Source: Apiospora phragmitis
Lineage: Eukaryota; Ascomycota; Sordariomycetes; Amphisphaeriales; Apiosporaceae
DNA: 64,000 bases
NCBI GenBank assembly: GCA_038363925.1
Contig: JAQQWL010000005.1
Coordinates: 2,852,001 to 2,916,000, forward strand
Direction: 5' to 3'
Position 1 is the first letter of the stretch, and every line of letters begins with the position of its first letter. Shown piece after piece: positions 55,396 through 64,000 of this stretch. Below the pieces are notes generated by a model. That model searched no databases, was not told where the DNA came from, and saw nothing but the letters and a program-made list of their open reading frames with translations. A program made the position numbers and the translations under genes.

Positions 55396-56629
55396 CCGCA
55401 CTAGGAATAGGTGTTTGTCGTCATGGCTACCAGTCCCAAAGACTCGTTACTTAAGGCGTCAGAGAGGACATCGTTATCAGTCCCTACACAAACCTTGTCG
55501 GGTTCACTTGTTCGGTTCCATGTGAAAGAACCAATTTTGATTAAGCTTTTTTTATCTTTGATATTAAGTTGATTGAGCCTACATAGCCATTTAACTCGTC
55601 CTGGGGGCAAAGCTAATCTCCTTCAATTGGGTATTAGCTACTGTAGCTTTTAAGCAAGAAACGGGAAATCGTGGTACTCCAAGTCACCCTCTGACACCGC
55701 TTCAGCGCGTTACATTCTGTAACATGACACACACGCACAGTTAGAGGTCAGCTATGATTCTTGGATTGTAAGATGGACAAAATCAAGGCCTAGCGTGGCC
55801 GATGTCGGATGTCTGTCAGTATCAGGATATATGCATGTATTCGAAGCAGTCACTGAAAAAGACGGATCGCAGCTGCCAGGATTAGCCAGTAACGGAAGTA
55901 AATATGTGTTTCGCCCCAAAATCCCCAATGCAAGTGCGACTCTATTTTGGGGGTCAGTTCAATCACAGACTCGATCAAATATGGGTTGTGGTACAGTATG
56001 CATTCATTGTGGAACTTGGGTTGTAAGCATCTGCGTTTATTGCGCGGTCATTGCTTCCGATATCATCACCCCTTTGACCTTGTGATGGCTGGTTGGCTGT
56101 CATCGTGCTCGACGGGGCTGCAGCACGTGCATAAGGAGAAGCAGTGCAATCACCGAGTCACGATTCTCCATGTGAGCAATGACTAGGAAGCCTTTCCAAA
56201 GAGACCGGCAGAGGTCCAACAAGAAAATTGAGCTGTTATCAAATCGGATGGGACCCCCCTTTAGCCGGCAGGGGAAATATAGGGCGCCCAATCATGATCT
56301 CCAGACCCATGTACACATATGCTGAACATAATTCGGCCCCCTGCATGGCGAATACGTATCTGTAGCGCATCGCATGCGAGAAAAGCAGTTTCAGCTGGTC
56401 TCCGTGGGGGCGAAACTGATCCGATTGTGGGCTGCCCCCCTCCCCCCCCCCCCTTTTTGCTGACAGCGCTTACGTGCGAAGCAACCCAGGCACCAACAGG
56501 CAGCCAGTCATCTACCTACTTAAAGGAGGTGGGGGGAAACAGTCAGCCGAGTTCATCCTGCCTGAAATTGTTTTCTTCACAATTAGCATTTTGAATACGA
56601 AGAAGAAAATTCACCCCCAGATTAACGAC
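55396..56629. other. intergenic, nothing recognised
   Basis: Spacer with a C-run near 56440-56455. It holds the promoter of the NTF2-like gene. No other gene supported. Confidence 0.4.
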
Positions 56630-57245
56630 ATGATGGCCGCAACTGCCGATCTGCCTAGCGACACGCCAGATTCGGCAAAGGAAGCTCTGGCTCTGTTGGA
56701 GTCCTTCTTCAAGGCATGGCGTGATTCGAACCCCGAGGGTATGGTCGACCGTATAGCTGACGGCAAGGTGGATTACATTGATTACTGTATGTTTTGGTTC
56801 GTTTTCGTTTTCCCTGCTTTTCCCGAGAATTCGGCAGAGAAAAGGGGAAAGAAGAAAAGAAAAAGCCTTTCCCTACTCCTTTTTAGGCTGCTTCCCGTTT
56901 TAGCGAAGAGGGAGACTATTACTACAGGAGATGTTGCCTGACGTGATCTTTGTTTCAGTGTCGAGCCCCAGCAAGTTGGAGGGCAAAGACTCCATTGGAC
57001 CCTTCCTGACGCAGTTCTTCCAAATGGCGTCGGACTTTACGTATACGACGGTCGCGGCTTACGGCGATCGGCGCCAGCTCACCCTTGAGGCCGTCATCAG
57101 CTTCAAGCTGCAAACCGAGCTGCCCGGCTTCCCGCTGAAGAAGGGGGACACGGCGACGCTGCCCGGAGTCTCCATCTTCAAGATGGACGAGGAGGGTCTG
57201 ATCGTCTTCAAGCACGACTACTTCCTTCTGTCGCATCATCAGTAG
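56630..57245 (+). CDS. NTF2-like/SnoaL-type small protein
   Basis: Exons 56630-56786 and 56959-57245 (intron 172 bp, GTATGT...TTTCAG) total 444 nt, 147 residues. The layout is an N-terminal helical pair (AKEALALLESFFKAWRDSN), IADGKVDYIDYLSSPSKLEG, a helix IGPFLTQFFQMASDFTY, and four strands ending in GVSIFKMDEEGLIVFKHDYF. This is the cone-shaped alpha+beta fold of NTF2-like proteins, which often act as small-molecule cyclases/isomerases or binding proteins. No signal peptide. Frame intact. The intron is longer than average for the window. Specific role cannot be stated. Confidence 0.78.
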
Positions 57246-58980
57246 ATAGGGGACACTGACGTGGAAGATGGTGACTATTTTACTTTCCCGACATTGCTGG
57301 CCATCGAAGGCTATGCATAGGGGCTCCTGCCTACACATCGCTGATGTTAAATGCATTGGAGAGTTATGAGTAACTAGGACGTCCCCTCACACACCGGAAC
57401 TGCAGTAGCGAGTAGTCACTCAAGTCTCATAACCCACTTACTTGGCTTCACCAACAGAATACATGACGTGTTACTTCCCGTGTCGAAAGAATAGATTGGG
57501 TAGATAACAAACGCTACCTGAATTGAGTCCATGATGTTCCTGGCACATCTCCCTGTACAGCATCGAGCGCCTGTTTCAGGAGACATAATACCTTCAAGCC
57601 ATACTTGGGGGGGGGAAGGTGGCTATTGGGGCAACCGAAACAACTGGAGCAATCGAAATGAAGACCGGGGTGGATCCAGTCGAGGACAATACGGTAATCG
57701 AGGCTACTCAAACCGTGGCTACAGTGTCAGAGGCAACGATCGACCATGGTACAACAACAGTTGCCTCTCGTGCTGATTAGTCTGTCGTCCGCTTGCCAAT
57801 TGTTCTGTACATCGTAACGATTGAATCTTGGCTGAGTAGCTCGCGGATGATGCGGAGCTTGCTTTGTGTTACTGACAAAGCTGAAGTGTTGGAGGTGATT
57901 GGGACAGCTTGCTGGATTTCAATGCCCAACGACTTTCGTCGGCGGCTTTGGGTTCTTGCGTGCTTGTCAAATGAAAGTAGAGGGGGGGGGGAGGTATGGA
58001 ATTGTATCCTGATTGGGTCCTTGGTGGTGAACCAGATATGCTACCAGTTGTCAGGCACCTTTAGGCGTAGAATGTGAAGTGATTCCGGGGGGGGAGACCA
58101 ACGCAACCATTGTAATTATGGTCTCTAGTTTCTAACTCCGCCGAAGGTCGATTCCGCTTATCTGAATGAGCTTTCTTCATGTCGCTGTCTAGTAAGCTCG
58201 ACAAGATAAGGTAGAGTTTCGGGTATAAGTGAGTTGTCCATGCATTTGTCTAGACTCAGTTCCATTACGAAGTGTTGGTGCTTTATGTATGTATGCCGTG
58301 GGAAAACCTTCTCGGGAACGGAACAAGTCAGCAAGCGGAAACATCTTTCTATTTTTGTCATCCCGTTATTCAGACCCGTGTATGGTCATATTTATCCACT
58401 GCATCGGGGGTCCACTACTCCGGTCCTCCTAAGCGAGATGCACCGTTCGTATTCGATAGTATAGGATATCCAATTTCCCCTATGTTGAAAGATGAAAGTA
58501 GAGGAGACAGCGCTTGATTGATTCCAGGCAACGAAAAAGCAAAATACTTTCATCAGATGGTAGTAATGCACACACCTGCAGCCAGTCATGTAGCCCGGAA
58601 CGTAAAACACAAGGTTGGTATGGGTATCGAGGCTGATCCCGTAATCATGTAATGTCGAAAGCGCAGCACCACGGGAAGGCTACACCTATACCAACGGTTC
58701 CGGTGAGGTAGTAGCACATATGCTTGGCGCACGACGATTTGTCCGTCACAAATCAGTCGTCCGGGCTTGGTCGGTCCAACGTCTTCCAGCCTGCATAATC
58801 ACTCGCCTGTATTTACTCAGCAGCAGCGGAGAATTGGGGACAGCCCGCTCGCTCATACTCACGTTGGTCAACCCTGCCCCGTCTGCGCGTAATATTGTAT
58901 CCACTTCTCTCGTGTGGTGGGGGGTGGTTTTGTCTGATGATGGAGTCCTACGCGGGTCCATATCTCTAACTGACGAGGGA
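57246..58980. other. gene-poor stretch with an RG/NRG-like open frame
   Basis: A frame at 57531-57776 contains YGNRGYSNRGYSVRGND-type repeats ending in a CLSC, which could be a degraded gag-like or RGG segment but has no supporting neighbour. Nothing else recognised. Confidence 0.3.
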
Positions 58981-58984
58981 GGCT

Positions 58985-58986
<2 letters not shown>

Positions 58987-59018
<32 letters not shown>
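58987..59018. repeat. (GT)16 microsatellite
   Basis: Uninterrupted GT dinucleotide run of about 16 units. Likely length-polymorphic. Confidence 0.85.
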
Positions 59019-59021
<3 letters not shown>

Positions 59022-62000
59022 GGATATTAGATTTCCCCTGAAGGGTGGCTTCGGTTATTATCTCCATACATCTAGAAGTGACTTATGGGCCGGTTTGCGG
59101 ATGTTCTAGTTTATGTCCATAAAAGGCATTTGGATGTTGTACGTTGAAGGTGTTCGCCGTCTTATTCGGCTCCATCCGATCCTGTCGAAACCGAGTTTGC
59201 GCCGTGAAGGATCTCCTCAACGTCACGCCGGAAGCTGTCCCGATGGGAGACGCAGATATTATTATTAGTCTGCGGACATACTCCGGCAACTGAAATTGGT
59301 GAAGCACTCATCTCTCTACCTCTGACATCCGCATAACCATTTATCTCTGTTACGTGAATCCGAACAGCTGTTTAGAACGGGGTACTACCGACAGTCTGGT
59401 AAGAGACACGCATCACATCGAAAATATGTTTCAAACCCGCACGCTTAGCGCGCATCGTGGCCACGGTCCGGCACCCTGCCCGGTTCATTCATAATCGATA
59501 CGCGAGCTGTAATTAGGAGGTAACTCTAGTGCTTACAAGATCGAGAGGTCCCTTTGCCAATAATGCATGTATCTGTACGGATGTGGACGATATCTTGCAG
59601 GGTACGTGGGGCCGTCTCACAGGGTAGGTAATAAGCAGGGTCCAGCCTCGGATCCGGATCCAGCTGACAGAATGAAAATGGGACGAGAAGAACAATTAGG
59701 TGAGTAATAAGTAGGGTAAGCAGTAAAATGCCAAGACAACAATGAATGATGAAGCAAGGGGTTGGTGAGCAGGCAGGTCTAGGTTTTATATTTGTTTTTC
59801 CAGTGACAAGCAACCCAGCAAGGACCGGGGACGTCGGGGTTCATCAGTCCTTCAGTAGTCGAGCTTCTCACAAATCGCTACCCCGTAAATATAAGTCGAG
59901 CCTTCTTTGGTATATTGAAACATGTGATTGACCGTTAATTCTATATATAGCGACACGGCATGATGCAGTGTCTTTTTCCTTGTCGGTAAGACGTTGTGGT
60001 CCAATTATTCCAGCAAGACGGGTTGTGTGACGAGGCGGTGTTAGTGATGGTGGTACAAAAAGTAAGGATGGTGATACAGGCAGAATACTCGCATTGAAAG
60101 TGCAGTCTAATTGGGTGTTGCGGCTAGGGAAGGGGAAGAACACGCTCGCGTGAGCTTATGATTTCTTCCCAGTAGGTTAGGACTTGGCGGCAGGTTCTAC
60201 ACAGCTGATAGTCAGCCAGTGGCGAATGCGAAACGATGTGTTTTCCCAAGGATTTCTGATCAGTTACAAGTGGTCATGTTGCTCCTTCATGGTCGGGAAC
60301 TTAGCAATACTTGGTATTGGCATACAGGTTCTGAACATCCAAGTCACGTTCTTTATTTGTTCTGCCAGTCTGAGGGAATCGATGTCGATTCTTCTAACGC
60401 GCGCGACAGCCCGCGGCCCAGCCCGCAACGATCGGCCGCCGTGCCGCCCACCATAACTCTTCGTTGGAGATGGGTAGGCACTGATTGGTTGCCACCTTCA
60501 TTCAGACCGTGAAGTACCTGTCCACTGCCTGGGGTGTATTGACCCGACGACGGAAGATGACATCAAAAATGGTTGAAGGACTCTTCGGCTGAATCCTACC
60601 AGCTCCTTTGCTGCATATCTCGTATGCACGTGTTTTTTGCATGTCGTTGAATAGAATTGGCGAGAATCAGCCCATTTGATTGCAAGATGGCCGTGGCAGG
60701 AGCAACAAGAGCAGAGGCCACGCGTAGTACTCAGTGCCCTTAGTACAGTAAGTGCAGGGGCAGGTGCTCCACCCCCACCATCCCCCCAACTGCTATTGAA
60801 CCATCTCTCCACAGCGGACCGAGACTTCCAGGTCTCTGGCCTTCTCAGGGCATCCAAATGCTCACCTCACCGAGGCTCGCTAGGTAACCTCTGGGCAGGT
60901 CTAGTCGGTCATGTCCCATTTATTGTCTGCTCCATTCAACACGTCATGTCTAGTTCTTCTTCATTGCCGTCATCAAACAAATGCGAAGATACAGGAAAGC
61001 TCCCGCCTAGTCGGAAGGAAGACAACACTGCCCGGCAACGCCGTCGCTTGATGATGACACAAGGCTACTTCCGTCCATGCCAATGATACTGTCTACATGC
61101 ACGTTGCGCTATAACGGTTAGGTATCACATCTTCCGTGCCACATAGCGATGATGAAATCTAATCTGGCGCCACTGGATATTAGAGATAGAGCACGTTGCA
61201 TTTGATGGCCAAGGAAGATAACGATGGGCTGCCTAAATAGGACCGACAATCACACCAGCGTCCGGGATCCCGATCCTTCAGGCGTCTGCAATGAACTGGT
61301 CAACTCTTCATCCTTCAGGAGCAACAAGCCTACCATTTTGGAGATCAAAATGGCCATGGCGGGAGATCTTGAACACACTCGACCCAAATCATTTGAGTCC
61401 CTAGTCACGACGCCCTGACCACGTTCTGTTGGAGCATTCTGTGTCGGTCGCAACTACGCGACAGGTACGTTTCCTAAGAAGAAAGCATATTCGCTTAAGG
61501 GCCATGGGCAACATTGCGCTAGCTCCTTGATGTAACTTGCCTGCAAACCCCCACCAGCCTACAGGATAGGACTTTGTAAGGCTGAATTCCCACGTGGGCA
61601 GGTACCACCAAGGCGACCAACATGTCCCCGGTGGACTGGACATGTTATACGTGCGTTTGTCACGGTTTACAAATGTTGGTTTCGCCTTGAGTGTTCCGAG
61701 AAAGCCGCCTGGGGGGCTTGGCCTGGAAGGGACGGGCTACGTAATCGAACGCGGAGTATACGGCTTTTGCAGGCGCGAGGTCAGAGTCGCCGCTGCCAAC
61801 AACCCTGCAATACGAGGATGTGCGGGGTGGGCGTTGGTGCGGGCATTGGAGTGAAGGGGGGCTTAACTCCTGTGCGACTGTGCCCAGCAGCCGCGTCGGC
61901 TCAGGCGACCAATGATCAAGGTGCATTGAGCCGGATGTGCCTTGGGACGAGCCCTACCAAGACTCAACGTCCAACATGGCAAGGAGTATGGCGCACCTAT

Positions 62001-62649
62001 TCCAGCGTTACACGCTCTGGCGTGCAGTAGGTGCAACGTTGAAACCGGAATTGAGCACTTCGCATTCGACCTGTCATCCCGTCATGGCATTAGCGCGCCG
62101 TAGGATCGCATAGTAGACGATGCTTCATCCTGACCAAAGCGATGGCCCGCGGGCAATCTTGTCCCCGTTCGTGCTATCATGGTACCCACCTGTATGCCGG
62201 CGACTCTGTTTGCTCCAGAGGTTTATACTCGCATCCGGGTGAAGGATGCCCCAGGTGGTGTGAGGGAGAAAACGGTACATATGTACCTACAGGAATGCTT
62301 ACAGGCGGATGCCTATGTGGGCGGTACGTACATATACACCATCTGGGCTGACCTGCATGCCAGGAAATGAGACACCCTTGCTGACTCGGGCCCATACCTC
62401 AGCACGTTGCTTAATGAAGAGCGAAGCCACTAGTGTTGGACGTCCGCGGGCAGCAGAAGTACCATGACAAAACTGAAGAGAGTCTTCCTCTTACACGTCC
62501 CCGTGTGGTCAGGTCCAATGATGACTTGCACGTAAGTCCGGCCCCCTGGCCGTTAAATAAGATGATGATTCCCCTTTTCCCACATGGCGGCGGGGATATC
62601 TTACTATCTAGACCCTGCACTTAAGTTAGCAACGACCATACAGACAGAC
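59019..62649. other. long gene-poor stretch, nothing recognised
   Basis: About 3.6 kb without a supportable coding frame, RNA gene or transposon end on either strand. It may be the regulatory region upstream of the Zn2Cys6 gene. Confidence 0.4.
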
Positions 62650-64000
62650 ATGCCCGGTGACAAGAAGCCCACGCCAGGCGTTTCCTCGCGACGTTCGGCC
62701 TGCGATCGCTGCCGTGGCCAGAAGCTCCGATGCTTACGCAAGGGAGGCGACCCCCCGGGCCGGTGCGATAGGTGCGCTAAAGCCGACACGTCCTGCACCA
62801 CGAGTCCCATCTACCGGATGCGCAACTACTCCGTTGAGGATGATGGTAGCTCTGTCTCACGGAAGAGGCGACGGACTGGAGATAGATCCTCAACTCACTC
62901 TTCCCAATCACCGCGGATAGCAAGTACCGCTACTACTGCCACCGCTGCTACCACGTTGGCGTCAGGTGGCCCGGCCGGCCCAACAATGCCGCCGCCAGAT
63001 TCCCTGCCCATGTCAGCAGCCGCACAGACTACTCCTACGACAGGGACTGCTCGATCGTTCGAGTGGCATTTCGAAGATGCGATGCAGAGATCTAGCAACG
63101 GCGGCACAATGATAGGCATCCACCATTTCGCGATGCCGCCGCCGCCGCCGGATTGGTGCGCCTTCTCGAATCCGGCCACGCCAGCTTTCTCCACGCCCGT
63201 CGTTACCTCCGCCGGCGTCTGGGACCATCACGATCTCACCATGACCCAGAACTATACTGCTGAAAATGCGGACAAGAGCACGACTACTTCCCTCAATAGC
63301 CCCGTCGGCGGATCTATGCCACAATATACCTTCTCGGCGACACAGGCGCAACAGACTCCGCAATTACAGCAAGCACATACGACGGAAGGCATGCATTGGC
63401 CACAACCACCGTCACAACAAGTCTCTATGTCGGACTACTTTACACAGGGTGGCTCCAATTCGCACTGCATGACGAGCTATCAAGTTAACGAACTGGAAAG
63501 CAGATCTCATAATCCCATGGAGATGTTGACCAGCATAAACTTAGAACTGGTCACTCTATTGAAACAAGTAACGCAACCACATACCCACCTCAATGCTCTC
63601 ACCAACCCAACTTCTGGGAATCCGGAGCCATCCAACACTAGTATTCTCGAGAAACTCCTGAGCTTGACGCAAGAATTCCTCAGCATCATGGACGTGATCG
63701 CCGGCGCGCCCCAGACACCCCATACGCCACATACGCCACATACGCCCCTATCATCATCCCATGCGAAGACACCCATGGTCTGGGCTGGAGGGGCCTACGG
63801 TGGCGGCTATGCCAGCGGGTCCGAGAGCGCTTCCATGTCGGCTTACGGCAGCGATATAAACTCACCGAGCGACAGCAGTGGCACCACCCAGTACTCCCCG
63901 CATCGGCTTCCATGTCGCCGCAGCTGTCGTCATCAACCACATACTTTGATAGCAATTTGTCAATGCCGACAACGGCGGCGACGATGACGGACTCTGCATC
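62650..64000 (+). CDS. Zn2Cys6 transcription factor, AflR-like, cut by window edge
   Basis: The start MPGDKKPTPGVSSRRSACD leads into a binuclear zinc cluster with cysteines at residues 18, 21, 28, 39, 42 and 49 (C-x2-C-x6-C-x10-C-x2-C-x6-C), followed by a basic segment RKRRRTGDRSS. The rest is Ser/Thr/Pro/Gln-rich, as in activation regions. A helical block, ELESRSHNPMEMLTSINLEL and later SILEKLLSLTQEFLSIMDVI, is like the C-terminal AflR-type region of secondary-metabolism regulators. Then comes a TPHTPHTPHTP repeat. Near the four-C run at 63896-63899 the frame seems to lose one base: the shifted frame reads SASMSPQLSSSTTYFDSNL with better composition. The gene runs past 64000, so any cluster it controls lies outside the window. 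Nuclear DNA-binding activator is the family role. Confidence 0.83.

Noticed and set aside
57531..57776. Gag-like or RGG RNA-binding gene
   Set aside because: Only a short NRGY-type repeat. No zinc knuckle, integrase or RT text nearby.
1..64000. CRISPR arrays, bacterial operons, rRNA or tRNA genes
   Set aside because: No spaced direct repeats of CRISPR type and no RNA gene cores seen. Gene structure is fungal with introns.

Overview
The window is eukaryotic, most likely from a filamentous ascomycete (Pezizomycotina). Coding runs are GC-rich and interrupted by short introns (about 50-90 bp) with GTRAGT-type donors and CTRAC-type branch sites. The gene content is typically fungal: a Zn2Cys6 regulator, an NLR-like gene with an alpha/beta-hydrolase head, MFS carriers, a P450, and cysteine-rich secreted proteins. 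Two blocks are reduced to very AT-rich sequence, as repeat-induced point mutation (RIP) leaves. No tRNA, rRNA or CRISPR array was recognised, and I do not name a species.

Most of the window looks like an accessory compartment. From 0.4 to 20.6 kb there is an F-box/LRR remnant, four members of a lineage-type family with a CxH...CxxC N-terminus (two broken copies on the minus strand at 1.8-5.0 kb, two intact copies on the plus strand at 17.4-20.6 kb), a class II aldolase gene with one extra base, a secreted protein of four cysteine-rich modules separated by dibasic sites, a Ras-like GTPase fused to a membrane C-terminus, a broken single-pass surface protein and a 2EXR/DUF7730-like protein. From 21 to 29 kb an intact FAD monooxygenase lies beside an intact MFS transporter, followed by a 623-bp PIF/Harbinger-like MITE and a decayed Dal5-type permease.

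From 30 to 38 kb there are a degraded gene with a 2OG-oxygenase-like segment, an NLR-type gene (hydrolase, P-loop, ankyrins) that has lost most of its NACHT domain, and a short RBR ubiquitin-ligase-type gene with a 14-nt exon. Two core genes lie head to head at 39.5-41.9 kb: MZM1 (LYR-motif mitochondrial factor, three exons) and ZUO1 (ribosome-associated J-protein). These are the clearest housekeeping anchors.

From 42 to 55 kb there are a 5'-truncated P450, a broken ankyrin gene, a RIP-like block, three secreted-protein genes and a pogo/Fot1-like element with perfect TA-flanked ends. The last part holds an SDR stub, an intact NTF2-like protein, more than 5 kb without a recognisable gene, and the start of an AflR-like Zn2Cys6 regulator that runs off the edge.

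Two patterns cut across the window. First, ten in-frame TAG codons (with one TGA and no TAA) interrupt otherwise coherent frames at seven loci. That fits C-to-T change at CAG codons, or stop-loss A-to-I mRNA editing as known from sexual stages of some ascomycetes. Second, several genes carry one-base indels, mostly in short C/G runs, which may be real decay or assembly error.
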